The notes beneath the pieces are model-generated. The model saw nothing but the letters and a program-made list of their open reading frames with translations. It was not told where the DNA came from and made no database searches. A stretch of DNA of 64,000 bases from Bacteroidales bacterium (lineage in GTDB: Bacteria > Bacteroidota > Bacteroidia > Bacteroidales > WCHB1-69): contig JAIKWD010000012.1 in the NCBI GenBank assembly GCA_024685175.1, positions 62,001 to 126,000 on the forward strand, given 5' to 3'. Of the stretch, positions 1 through 10,200 are shown piece after piece (within the stretch, counting starts at the first letter, position 1; the number at the start of each line of letters is the position of its first letter). The position numbers and the translations under genes were made by a program.

Positions 1-258
1 GGGAAAATAGCCTCTACGGGCCATTACGCTGTACAAAACAGGCGTAATATGGCCATTGGAGAGGAAAAACATGTCTTCGCCGTTGCCTCCACGGGTAAAA
101 TGTGCTGGATCGATATCCATGACTTCAAAAAAGAGGGCCGTCAAGAAATCAGCGCATCCCAACGAGCCGCCCGGGTGACCGGATTTAGCTCCATGCACCA
201 TTCTGATGATATCACGGCGTACTTGAGCCGCAACGTTTTGCAATGATTGTGTATCCAT
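1..258 (-). CDS. Transketolase, N-terminal subunit/section (partial, 3' end outside window)
   Basis: The first 86 codons read from ATG at 258 down to the window edge and are open throughout. The translation contains a GAKSGHPGGSLG motif (the thiamine-diphosphate transketolase signature HPGGS) followed by FTRGGNGEDMFFLSNGH, as in the N-terminal (ThDP-binding) half of split transketolases. Transketolase moves two-carbon units between sugar phosphates in the pentose phosphate pathway. It lies 22 bases after the HIT gene on the same strand, so it is probably the third gene of a greA-HIT-tkt operon. Whether it is a split or full-length enzyme cannot be told because the gene leaves the window. Confidence 0.88.
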   Translation of the reverse strand, partial: MDTQSLQNVAAQVRRDIIRMVHGAKSGHPGGSLGCADFLTALFFEVMDIDPAHFTRGGNGEDMFFLSNGHITPVLYSVMARRGYFP

Positions 259-280
259 AATATTGTGTTTTTTGTCGATG

Positions 281-682
281 TTATAAAACCACCTCGGAAG
301 AAATCCTGCGGGCGATGTCTTGGAATTGTTCAGGGGTGAGTTGAACGCGTTCTTTCTTGAAGTCAAGGTCACCCACACCATTGATGGGTACAAGGTGAAT
401 GTGATTGTGTGGCACGTCAATACCGATAACGGCCACGCCCACGCGATTGCACGGGAAAGCCTTCTTGATGCCGACAGCCACCTTCTTGGCAAATACCATC
501 ATCTCGCCGAGCATATCGTCCGGCAAATCAAAAATATAGTCATTCTGCAATTTGGTGATAACCAATGTGTGACCTTCGGCTATCGGAGAGATATCTAGAA
601 AGGCAAAGAATTTATCGTTCTCGGCAATTTTATAACAAGGAATCTCTCCTTTAACAATTTTTGTAAAAATAGTATCCTCCAT
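281..682 (-). CDS. HIT family hydrolase (histidine triad nucleotide-binding protein)
   Basis: 133 residues, normal for HINT-type HIT proteins. The C-terminal half carries the histidine triad HNHIHLVPI (about residues 92-100), the catalytic HxHxH motif that hydrolyses nucleoside phosphoramidates and related AMP conjugates. The N-terminus (FTKIVKGEIPCYKI) is also typical. The substrate cannot be deduced. It starts at ATG 682, 14 bases after the greA stop, and is followed closely by transketolase; the three are probably co-transcribed. Confidence 0.93.
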   Translation of the reverse strand: MEDTIFTKIVKGEIPCYKIAENDKFFAFLDISPIAEGHTLVITKLQNDYIFDLPDDMLGEMMVFAKKVAVGIKKAFPCNRVGVAVIGIDVPHNHIHLVPINGVGDLDFKKERVQLTPEQFQDIARRISSEVVL

Positions 683-696
683 AATGTTGATTTTTT

Positions 697-1170
697 TTAA
701 CGTGCTACTTCCAAAATTTCAAAATCCATAGTTCCAGCGGGGGCTTGCATGGTGACCACATCGCCTTTGGAATTGCCGATAAGCGACTTGGCGAGAGGAC
801 TGGTGACGGAAATCTTACCAGCCTTAAAGTCGGATTCCGATTCTGGCACTATTGTATAAGTCATTACGGCACCCGTTTTCACATTTTTTACTGTAACGAT
901 AGAATAGATAAGAACTTTAGAGACATCTATCTTAGACTCGTCGAGGACGCGGGCCTTGGAGATGAGGTTGCGCAGATTGGCAATCTTAAGTTCCAAGAGA
1001 CCCTGAGCATCCTTAGCGGCATCGTACTCGGCATTTTCGGACAAATCGCCCTTATCACGCGCCTCCGCAATGGCTTGTGAAATCTTAGGTCTCTCCACTG
1101 ACTCCAATTCGTTCAGCTCTTTCTTCAGGGCATCGAGACCTTCCTGAGTGTAGTATTTTACATCTTCCAT
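697..1170 (-). CDS. greA: Transcription elongation factor GreA
   Basis: 157 residues, the usual GreA size. The N-terminal coiled coil contains the acidic tip motif GDLSENAEYDAAKD (about residues 41-54) that reaches through the RNA polymerase secondary channel to stimulate cleavage of backtracked transcripts. The C-terminal FKBP-like domain has the family pattern ISVTSPLAKSLIGNSKGD. It is first of the greA-HIT-tkt group; the hairpin at 1194-1223 separates it from the outer membrane cluster upstream. A second, divergent Gre-family gene lies at 46870. Confidence 0.96.
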   Translation of the reverse strand: MEDVKYYTQEGLDALKKELNELESVERPKISQAIAEARDKGDLSENAEYDAAKDAQGLLELKIANLRNLISKARVLDESKIDVSKVLIYSIVTVKNVKTGAVMTYTIVPESESDFKAGKISVTSPLAKSLIGNSKGDVVTMQAPAGTMDFEILEVAR

Positions 1171-1193
1171 ATTCGTTGATTTTTATTACACAA

Positions 1194-1223
1194 ATAGAAG
1201 AGGCTTTTGCAAGCCTCTTCTAT
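1194..1223 (-). terminator. Hairpin between the outer membrane operon and greA
   Basis: A perfect 13-bp inverted repeat (1194-1206 and 1211-1223, loop TTGC), with arms ATAGAAGAGGCTT and AAGCCTCTTCTAT. It sits between the PorV-like stop at 1250 and the greA start at 1170. The T-run after it on the minus strand is weak (TTTGTGTAATAAAAAT), so it may be a leaky terminator or a transcript-stabilising hairpin. Confidence 0.6.
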
Positions 1224-1249
1224 TATATTTAAAAAAGGGTTATACGATT

Positions 1250-2443
1250 TTACAATGTGAACTTGAGACCGATGTAGTGGCAACCCTTCCATTGATGGGT
1301 GAAGCGGTAGGCGTAGTCGATGTAGATACGGCTGCCGGTATTGCCTTTCTTCAACGGTATCACGCAGGTTGCACCCACGGAAGGACCAGTGAAGAAGGAA
1401 TCGCTGTTCATCATGATAGTAGACAACACTTGAGCTTGAGCGTTCTCACCATATTCAGTACGCTGTTTCTTGGATAAGTTCTCCAAGGAATAACCGGCGC
1501 GAATCATGAAATAGTTCATGAAGCCGTATTCCAAACCGATGGCGAACACATCGCGGCTGTAAGAGTTAGCGGTGAATGATCCAGCAATAGTGATTCTGTG
1601 TTGAGCCTCATCACGAGTCAAGCCTTCAGCCTCAAGATCTTCTTTGGACATGGATTTGTATTCGCCGCCGAAGACCAAGAAGTCGTAGGATACGCCGATA
1701 GACAACAAAGCGGGCATTTCACTTTCAGCGGAACGAATTGCAACGGTTTGTTCAGTTGTCGTACCATTGATGACACCCAAGAATGACATACCGTCACCCT
1801 TATAGCTCATAGGAAGACCGATGTTCTTCAAGGTCACACCGATTTTAAAGTTTTCAAACTTACCTGCGGTATACTGAACACCTGCATCCAAGGCAAAGCC
1901 AGTGGCGTGCAAGTCTGCAATACTTTCATTGATAACCTTAATGGAAACACCACCCTTGATGAAGTTGTTGAAAGACTTGGCATAGTGTAAGCCAATGTAC
2001 ATCAAGTTAGGGCTGAAAGTACCAAGGCCGCCTTCGGGCTGAGCCACCGTGGTAATGTCAATAGCGCCAAAACCCATTGAGTAGAAAGAAAGGCCTAAAA
2101 CACCAAAGTCCTTACCCTTACGTCCAAGATGTTGGGCGAAAGCGAGGGAGTTGATATTTACACCAGCCTTGGATCCTACCAAGTATTGGGCACGGTTGAA
2201 ACAGAATTCTGTTTTCTTGACATAAGTCAAGCCAGCTACGTTAGAGTAAACAGACTCAAGGCCACGGATCTCGGCAACACCTGCATTGGCCATGCCATTG
2301 GAACGGGCCCACGGGTCTATAAGCAAATGGGATGCACCAGCCTGACCGGAACGGTCTCTGTTACCTGCCCACACATTGGATGTGGGGACAGATAATAGAG
2401 CAATTACTGTGCAAATTATTAATGATTTAAATATATTTTTCAT
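1250..2443 (-). CDS. PorV/PorQ-family outer membrane beta-barrel protein
   Basis: 397 residues with a signal peptide (about 1-26, ending NVWA). After it come AGASHLLIDPWARSNGMANA and GLESVYSNVAGL, which match the start of PorV/PorQ-family (UPF0164-like) barrels, where small repeated A-R-x-x-G-M-A and N-P/V-A-G-L motifs occur. The rest has alternating hydrophobic strands and ends in a final strand (YIGLKFTL), as FadL-like barrels do. PorV carries type IX secretion substrates to the surface-processing machinery. This one is last in an operon behind a T9SS-tailed giant protein and a TonB-dependent receptor, so it may be a dedicated partner of that cargo rather than the genome's main PorV. Family call is firm; role is inference. 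Confidence 0.8.
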   Translation of the reverse strand: MKNIFKSLIICTVIALLSVPTSNVWAGNRDRSGQAGASHLLIDPWARSNGMANAGVAEIRGLESVYSNVAGLTYVKKTEFCFNRAQYLVGSKAGVNINSLAFAQHLGRKGKDFGVLGLSFYSMGFGAIDITTVAQPEGGLGTFSPNLMYIGLHYAKSFNNFIKGGVSIKVINESIADLHATGFALDAGVQYTAGKFENFKIGVTLKNIGLPMSYKGDGMSFLGVINGTTTEQTVAIRSAESEMPALLSIGVSYDFLVFGGEYKSMSKEDLEAEGLTRDEAQHRITIAGSFTANSYSRDVFAIGLEYGFMNYFMIRAGYSLENLSKKQRTEYGENAQAQVLSTIMMNSDSFFTGPSVGATCVIPLKKGNTGSRIYIDYAYRFTHQWKGCHYIGLKFTL

Positions 2444-2473
2444 AACTTCTCTGTTTTTACGTAATTGTTAATT

Positions 2474-5400
2474 TTAGAAACCATTCAAGTCGGTAGGACG
2501 CATAGCACAGAAGAATTTGAGGGTACGCTCGCCAATGCCAGGAGCTTTCACATGGATAATGTAAACGCCACCTGCAATAGGAATGTTAGCGTGGTTCTTC
2601 AAATCCCACTCCACATAGGAGGAAGCATCACCCTTCGTAAGGGTTCTGATCAGGGTACCGTTGACGGTGTAGATAGAAATCGTACAATTAGTAGGTAAGT
2701 TCACGATGCGGACATAATTCTGCAAAGCAGTGTGTTCGTATTGTGAGAATCCATAGTAAGGATTAGGTACGATATTGATTTCGTCCAACAGAGTTTGAAC
2801 CGTCTCTTCAGACTTGGCAACTTCTGTGGGGATCAAGTTTCTCGTAGTGAATTCATACATAGGATATCCGCTGTTCTCAGAAGCGTTAGGCGACTGTGAA
2901 GGATCATCATACCAACGGGAGGAGTATCTCATGTACGGACGAGTGACACGTAACTTGATGGTGGCATCGCTTGACAACCAGTTGTTTTCTTGTAAGGCAG
3001 CAGGCATCGGGATGCTGGTCCACATTACGTTGTTGAAGAGTTGTTGCTTCAACATGTTTCTACGACCATTAGCAGGAGTGGTAATGCTTTCGACGGTACT
3101 GAACTTGGCTTTCAACCAAGCACCTTCATCGTAAGGACCACACTCGTAGAACGGATATTGTTGACCGTTGTAGTTAATATAACCACCATGGTTCAAGTTG
3201 ACACCCGTCATCTTATCGCTATCATTGTAGTTTCTCTTCTTGTTGGCGTCAACCCAGTAGTTACTACAGGTATTGCCAGAACTGCCAACGATGTATACAT
3301 AGTGACGACCGCCATTGAGAGGCTCACCATATTCAATTCCATAGGAGTCACGGAGAGTATTGAATGTGGTTACTGACAATGCGTATGGTTGACCATCATC
3401 ATCAAGTTGAAGTTCGCCTGTTCTTGGATCTTTTGCATATGCATAAACACTTGTCGGATTGAAGATCATGTCGTTACCATTGTTCATAGTATCGAGAGAG
3501 TTTTCAGCGAACATAATGTTCAATCTTTCACCAGTCTCAACATTGATAGCATAACCAGGGAACCAACCCATACCTGTTGTACCGCTGCCATCGGGGTTAC
3601 CCTCTTTGTCAACAGAAGGACAATGTTTGGGTTCGTGACGGTAGTTCATATAAGTTTGGCCTCCGAATTCTTGAGGAACCTTATAATCGGTACGGGAAGA
3701 GGATCCAGCCTCAAGCACAACGCAACGGGTCCATTTGCTCTTATCCGGGGTAAGTACGATATCCACGGAATAAAGATTGGTCATGGTTTGGCTGTAACCT
3801 GGGTGCAAAGAACCGGTTGTCATCTTGGCAAACTCGAAACCAGGGTTAGCAGGACCATCTTTCGAGGTGATATTTTTATCATCAGCCTGCATATACTTGG
3901 CTTGCGGGCCACCATCATAAGGTGAAGAGAGGACGTAAGGAGCCCAAGTGCCACCTATGAGATCTTCAAATTGCTGTTGAGGATCCTTGAAAGCACGAGT
4001 ATAGTCGATATCCGGCTGACCTTGGTCATCCAAACCTTTGAAGAACTCATAGATACAAATCATATCCTCGGTACGCCACATCATGTAGTTGCCACTAGCA
4101 CCTGTCTGTTGTTCGCCCCAATCTTCCCACTTACCAGAAGCTTGTTGACCAGAGTGAATCCAGTTGGATGGATAGTCACCTTCATCGTCAACCACGCCAG
4201 ACAACCACGGTATGCCACCATCATAGGTGATTTCAGAACCGATATAGTCTACTTGACCATACTTCGACAGATTCGCATAGGTTAAACCACCTAAACGCAT
4301 GTTGACTTGTTCAATGATTTCATCTTGGTGAATATTGAAATTAGCATTCTTCACGGAAACGGAGAAACCGAGATCCAGGAAGAGTTCCTCATTCGTAACA
4401 CTGATGGGCTTAGCGGTGTTGAACACACGATCCAATCCCATTTCAGCCAACTCATCATCAGAGATTTCATCGGAGATGATCAATTGCCATTCGGTGCTAT
4501 CGTTCACATCCTCACTTACAGAGTTCGGGAGGAATTTAATAGAGTAGTCGCAAGGTTTCACTTGCAACGGGTCGATGACCTTGACGCTCAACGGACCGTA
4601 GTTGTTCTTGTATTGTACATTATTATATGTATTATTGGCAAGAATAAGGTCGCGAGACTCGTCTGTCATATCCAAGAAATAACCACCGTTACCTTGACCC
4701 TCAATACGGGTGATCATAGGTTGATCACCATAAGAACAATTGACGAGGTTCTCAACATTCTTGTGGGGAACACCGGTATAAACCTTGATGTTACGACGAC
4801 CAGCCAGATAAGGCGTCTTTTGACCATCCAAATGATCGGCATCCAAGGTGAATTTCTTATACTCATTGTAACCATAAGCAATCACCATGAAATAGTATTC
4901 CTTGTGGTTAACCAAAGCCTTATTGGAACCGCTGGCGAATTTATCTTCGGTTACTCTCAAAGAGTGGAAAATACCCTTGTTGGCACCATCCACCATTTCA
5001 GTAGCTACAGATGCGCCAACAGCGTCGTTGTAGATCCAGTTGACCAATTGGCCGGCTTCGTTTTCAATGTCACATTGGGCGATAAGGACAGCCTTGCTGA
5101 GGTCACCGATATCGGTGGCGCTGACAGAAGCGTTAGCCAATTGATAAATCTGATAACCTTCAAACTTATATTGACGATCATGTGTGCTCAAAGTATCGTG
5201 AAGAACGACGGGCACTTCTTTTCTGACCACAAAGGTATCAGGCTCGCCGGCAGCATTGTACGCGAAAACCGTATCGTACACGGTTACAAACTCCGTTCTT
5301 TCCAACGTATGCGTGATTTGAGGATCAAGTTCATGATAGGTTTCGTGATAGTTGTTACTGTTTCTATCTTCGTTGGAGAGATAGATGACGAGTTCATTTT

Positions 5401-7207
5401 CAAGTTCGCGGATAGTCAAATCCGGAGCATCAGGACCATCAAGGGTCTTGAAACAGTTCTCGAAAAGTGATTGGCACTTATCATCGGCAATCTTCAACAA
5501 GTCAACAGAAGCGAGAGCACCACCTTGAGAAGCACGTGCCCAAGGAATACCAACAGTAATATAGTTGACAGAACCTGGTTTCAAGGTGAAAGGACCAGCG
5601 GATTGCATGAAACGACGGTCATAGGGAGCGTTGTTTTCATTAGCTTCCGTCCAGCCACCATCTTTGCCGTATTGTGGGTCAATACCTTGAGTACCCCAAT
5701 TACAAATATCGGAGGTACCAGGGAACATGAAGTCGCAATAGGGACCACTGGTGTTATAGGCATCGCCACCGAATTTCATCTTGACGTTGTCTCTCCAAAT
5801 ACCCTTCAACATGTTATAATACTGATAAGCTTCGCGAGGGTCACCGATAGGAGTATCGTCATTGTTGTGGAAGACGAATCTTCTCATACCGAAACGTTCG
5901 TTATCAATAATGCTATCACCAAAGTTAACACCGTTGATAGCCATTTGGTCGAGTTCGTATTGGCCAGAGAGGAATCTATCGCAATATCCGACAACCGTTC
6001 TAGCACTATCAGCATAGAATTTTGGGTTATCTCTGTTATCGGCATCCATGTAAGGTCCTTGGAAGAAGTCGACACCTACCGCAGGGGGTTGGTCGCCATA
6101 AGCCCAGGTTTGACCTGAACCATCCACGTTGGTACCATTGTAGCAGTAACCCAAACCACGACCCACATCGCAACCTACGTAGTCATCATGAGAATATCCC
6201 AAATCAGGGTCAACCCATTGAGAGAAGTAAGTTTCTCTCAAGGAATAGGTGGAACGGTTGATAATCTCATAGGAGTAGAACGTCATGTTGTTCAGTTCGT
6301 CGTTTGTGGAGAAACCGAAACACTGTCCACGGATTTCCAAGCCGATCTGTTGACCGTTGGATTCGGAGTGTTTGCCACCCTTATCGTTGAAAATCCAGAA
6401 CAGGGTAGCATCGCCTTTCAGCACGTGGTCGGCATAGATCATACCATTGGAACGTCTCCAATCATATTCAAAGTCCGTCGTGGTAGATCCACCATAGTTA
6501 TTGCGCTCTGTCCACAAGTCTTCGGGAGTACGAGGCAATTGGTGAGCCGCGGCGAGGGCGATATTGTCTTCCGTCCAAGGACAGAGGTCGTTGTTAATGT
6601 CATAGTAAGGATAGTCACCATTTTCAGGATCATACACCTCGTTGTTATTGACATCTTTGAAAGGAGCCAAATAGTAGGAATAGCCTTCATCGCCATGGGC
6701 AGGCCAGTTGGCAATGGAGGAAGGCATCACATAACCAGAAGTGTTGTAACCGGTAATGTGTTGGTCAACTTCAGCTCTGGTAATCTTGAAGTGCTTATCA
6801 AATTTGATACATTCCGACTGTGTTGTTGTTGCACCGGTGATCTTCAGAGGGCCGGTCCAATAGTCGTCACCCACTTGTCTGAAACGCACGGCGGCGAGTT
6901 TCAACTGGTCGTTCTCATCATAACCACCGATCCAAAGAGCGGCACAGAACATGGAGGTCTTACCAGATCCGATAGGTACCTCATATTCAGCCAATTCCTT
7001 GAACCACATCGTACCACCAGTCTCGATATAGGCACGCACGTTGTTCACCGTAAGCTCGTTGGAGCTACTTGCGGGCAGACAGGTTGCAGATTCTGCCTTG
7101 GGTGAGGAAGATCTACGTTCTCCTTTAAGTCTCTCGGCATGCAGCGCGGGTAGCATCATGCACACCATCAGGAGCGTTAAGCAGAAAATTTTACTAATAT
7201 TTTTCAT
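2474..7207 (-). CDS. Giant secreted protein with T9SS type A-like C-terminal sorting domain
   Basis: 1577 residues. Signal peptide at about 1-24 (ends PALHA). The N-terminal region contains a pattern seen in large Bacteroidota T9SS proteins of unknown function (VNNVRAYIETGGTMW, then ALWIGGYDENDQLKLAAVRF and DDYWTGPL). The middle is rich in Tyr, Asn, Asp and Gly with no enzyme motif I recognise. The last ~95 residues look like a type A sorting domain: IVPNPYYG, then VRIVNLPTNCTISIYTVNG, a W-x-L-x-N strand and AGGVYIIHVKAPG. Unusually the protein continues past the expected end with FFCAMRPTDLNGF. It lies 25 bases after the TonB receptor gene and 30 bases before the PorV-like gene, so the three are probably one transcript. 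Confidence 0.78.
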   Translation of the reverse strand: MKNISKIFCLTLLMVCMMLPALHAERLKGERRSSSPKAESATCLPASSSNELTVNNVRAYIETGGTMWFKELAEYEVPIGSGKTSMFCAALWIGGYDENDQLKLAAVRFRQVGDDYWTGPLKITGATTTQSECIKFDKHFKITRAEVDQHITGYNTSGYVMPSSIANWPAHGDEGYSYYLAPFKDVNNNEVYDPENGDYPYYDINNDLCPWTEDNIALAAAHQLPRTPEDLWTERNNYGGSTTTDFEYDWRRSNGMIYADHVLKGDATLFWIFNDKGGKHSESNGQQIGLEIRGQCFGFSTNDELNNMTFYSYEIINRSTYSLRETYFSQWVDPDLGYSHDDYVGCDVGRGLGYCYNGTNVDGSGQTWAYGDQPPAVGVDFFQGPYMDADNRDNPKFYADSARTVVGYCDRFLSGQYELDQMAINGVNFGDSIIDNERFGMRRFVFHNNDDTPIGDPREAYQYYNMLKGIWRDNVKMKFGGDAYNTSGPYCDFMFPGTSDICNWGTQGIDPQYGKDGGWTEANENNAPYDRRFMQSAGPFTLKPGSVNYITVGIPWARASQGGALASVDLLKIADDKCQSLFENCFKTLDGPDAPDLTIRELENELVIYLSNEDRNSNNYHETYHELDPQITHTLERTEFVTVYDTVFAYNAAGEPDTFVVRKEVPVVLHDTLSTHDRQYKFEGYQIYQLANASVSATDIGDLSKAVLIAQCDIENEAGQLVNWIYNDAVGASVATEMVDGANKGIFHSLRVTEDKFASGSNKALVNHKEYYFMVIAYGYNEYKKFTLDADHLDGQKTPYLAGRRNIKVYTGVPHKNVENLVNCSYGDQPMITRIEGQGNGGYFLDMTDESRDLILANNTYNNVQYKNNYGPLSVKVIDPLQVKPCDYSIKFLPNSVSEDVNDSTEWQLIISDEISDDELAEMGLDRVFNTAKPISVTNEELFLDLGFSVSVKNANFNIHQDEIIEQVNMRLGGLTYANLSKYGQVDYIGSEITYDGGIPWLSGVVDDEGDYPSNWIHSGQQASGKWEDWGEQQTGASGNYMMWRTEDMICIYEFFKGLDDQGQPDIDYTRAFKDPQQQFEDLIGGTWAPYVLSSPYDGGPQAKYMQADDKNITSKDGPANPGFEFAKMTTGSLHPGYSQTMTNLYSVDIVLTPDKSKWTRCVVLEAGSSSRTDYKVPQEFGGQTYMNYRHEPKHCPSVDKEGNPDGSGTTGMGWFPGYAINVETGERLNIMFAENSLDTMNNGNDMIFNPTSVYAYAKDPRTGELQLDDDGQPYALSVTTFNTLRDSYGIEYGEPLNGGRHYVYIVGSSGNTCSNYWVDANKKRNYNDSDKMTGVNLNHGGYINYNGQQYPFYECGPYDEGAWLKAKFSTVESITTPANGRRNMLKQQLFNNVMWTSIPMPAALQENNWLSSDATIKLRVTRPYMRYSSRWYDDPSQSPNASENSGYPMYEFTTRNLIPTEVAKSEETVQTLLDEINIVPNPYYGFSQYEHTALQNYVRIVNLPTNCTISIYTVNGTLIRTLTKGDASSYVEWDLKNHANIPIAGGVYIIHVKAPGIGERTLKFFCAMRPTDLNGF

Positions 7208-7232
7208 ATATTCTATATTTTATTTCTAACTG

Positions 7233-10200
7233 TTAAAAACCGAATTGAATACCCAAGCTGGCGCGAATCGGACGGCTGTAGTTGTACGGATTCTGAACTC
7301 TCATCTGATAATAGTTGATGAAAGAAGGCACGTAGATTTGAGCATTGATAGAACGCTGGTATTCAGCTGCGGAAAGGTAACCATCATCATCCGGGTTTCC
7401 AGTGTAGTCATATACTGAAATCACGTTCTTGAAGTTGAAGAGGTTTTGGATATCAACATAAATGGTAAGGTAACCAGGCTTTGCGGATTTAGCATTACCG
7501 TCTTTATCCTTAGCATTCTTATTCAAGTTGAAGATGAAAGTCTTGTCAAGACGCAAGTCGCATTGGAATTGCCACGGCATGTTAGAGCCGTAGAGAGAAC
7601 CAGAGATGGTAGAAGTGGTACCAGCCACGATGGTAGAGTTAGGTGTACTGGAACGGGTGTACGGTGTACCTGAAGCAGCAGAGAGCAAGAGGGAAATGCC
7701 AGTGTTGGCGAGCCATTGAATGGTCTTCGTGGTCGGCTTTCCATCCACCATGATCGTTTTTTCAGAAGTAGGACCATCATAGTCCACACCATTTTCATAA
7801 CGATAGTCGAGGTTAACACCGATTCTGTGTCTTTGGTCGAATGACAAATTGGTCAGGGTTCTCAAGTTCGGTTGGTTAGCGGCCAAGATGGACAACTGTG
7901 ACGTAGCGCTGGAACCAGTACCTTTAGCATATTGCAAAGTGTAGTTGGCAGACAGGGTCAAGTTGTGCGTTCTGTTCATTCTGTAGGAGAAGGTGAAACC
8001 TTGAACCGTACCGAAGTCAATGTTTTGATAAGAATAATAGGTGTTGGGATATGCACCAGAGAAACGGTAGGCTTGGATTTGATTACGTTTCTCAGAATAG
8101 TATGCACTGATACTGATGGAAGACTTGTTGCCAATCTTCTGACGGAAACCGATTTCATAGTCAATACTCTGTTGCGGTTTCATGTTGGGGTTGCTGATAA
8201 TGCTACCGGCGCCGTTACGTTGAGAGATGAACAAGTAATCCACAGGAGAAATTTGCAAGTTGGTAGGACGAGAAGTGATAATGTTGTAGTGAGCGTAGAA
8301 CAAAGAGTTGTCGGAGACAGGGAATGAGAAGGAGATACGAGGCATGACAGACCATTGTGCCTTGTAATCCGTGAAAGCGCTTGATTCAACCTTCGTAATA
8401 CCGCTGATGAGGTTGTTGTTTTCATCGTAAAGCGGGTTTTTCAATATAGGACCATTCACGTTCAAGGAAAGGGCTGTTTCAGGGTTGATAACCTCTTGAC
8501 CATTGGCGTTGTACCAAGTGTCGCCACTACGATAACCAACGATGGAACCCGTGCTGAACTCGCTACCTGCGATGTCAGCTTCGCTCAAATAAGTGTCATT
8601 GCCTTGATAGTAAACAACCCAATCGCCTTGAGCATTGCTAGCGTTTGTGAAGACGTCAGCAATAGTAGCATTGGCGTAAGCAGGATTTTTTCTCAAGATT
8701 TCCATGATGTTATCAACCGTATAGGCCTCACGCAACAAATACGGGTCTTTCAACACTTCCTGGTTGGCGTCGAAACGGTCAACACGAATACCGACGTTGA
8801 ACAACAAGGAGTTGATGGAGAATTTGTCTTGCAAATAGAAGGCCATATAGATAGGTTCGTAAGCACCAATGGAATAGGTACGTTTGCCATTGTATCCGAT
8901 ATTGTTGAAGAAGTCGGAAATAGTCGTTTTGTGCTTGTTGATTTTTCCAGTATAGTCATAGCCATAATAGCTTACCATCGGTGAAACACCGGAAGAAGTA
9001 CCCAACAACAGTTCCTCAGCATCAAACATGTCTACGCTGAAGGTGCTGGGGTCGAGGTTGTCTATATCAATCCAGTCGCTACCATTAGGATCAAGACCCA
9101 ATTTCTTACGAAGATTTCTATCGAATGTGGTCTGGCTTTCCAACTGGACCAAACGATCGTAGTCGACATAAACATATTCATCATCATTGGTGATGATTGG
9201 GTTTTCCATATCCAACTCCATAATGTGGCTGTTGGTCTCGTTTCTCATAAGGGTCCACAAAGTGACAGGTCCAATACCATATCCGCGATAAGTCAGTTTC
9301 TCAAAGTCGAAACCAAACTTGATTTCGTGGTTTTGGATGTTCATGGAGATACTAGCCTTGGCACCGATTTGTTCGGTTTGGCCTTTGCTGTAGCCGTTGG
9401 AAACTGTACCCGGAGAATAATACATGGAGTAAATCAAGCTAGGAGACTCGCCGTTAAGCAGAGCACCGAACTGTTGGTACAGGTTAAGGTCGATAGGGAA
9501 TCCATCATAGGTTAAGTTATAGATATCTTGATCAGTATATTGGTCTCTGAAGTTCAAGGCATATTGCGACAGAATGGGGTTCACATCGAAGTTAGGATTA
9601 ACTTGGAACGTTACCACAGAGTCATACCATCCTTGGAACAAATATCCGGGGCTACCGATATGGTGGATAGTACTATCATTGATTACAATGTCCGTCTCTT
9701 GGAAGTATTGGTAGCTCTTTACCTTGTTGGTCGTAAATTTGCCCACATAACCATATTCAAACAATCTGTCTTTATGTCTGGCAGCGTATGAGAAGGAGTT
9801 GAAACGGGTGTAGTTGACGTTCAAGTCATACATCACGTTCTTGAGAACTCCCGTACCCGTGGTGTCGGTGAAGACACGGTGATTGAGTCGGGCGTTCAAA
9901 CGCAGGGTGGCATTTGTGGAGATGGGGTTGTTGTCGCCGTTCATCAGGGCGAAAGTGCTGCTCCAAGACTTACCGGTCAAGTATTCATAAGATCCACCGA
10001 GGGAAAGTCTCATGTTGTTCTTCTTACCGAGGGTGAAGTCTAACTTCAATTGTCCGAGGTAATCCCAGTTGGCAGCATTCTTTCTTACGCGCTCTTTGTG
10101 GAAAGCATCGCTAGTCAAATAGCAAGCTTCTTGATACCAAGTACCGAAAGCTTCGTTGGTATAACGCAACGGGTTGGCGATGATAGCGTCGCGGGTTTCG

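Noticed and set aside
4307-7105. Several plus-strand open frames (4307-5470, 5471-6118, 6188-7105)
   Set aside because: All are antisense to the giant T9SS cargo gene; translations show no domain and no promoter or ribosome site.
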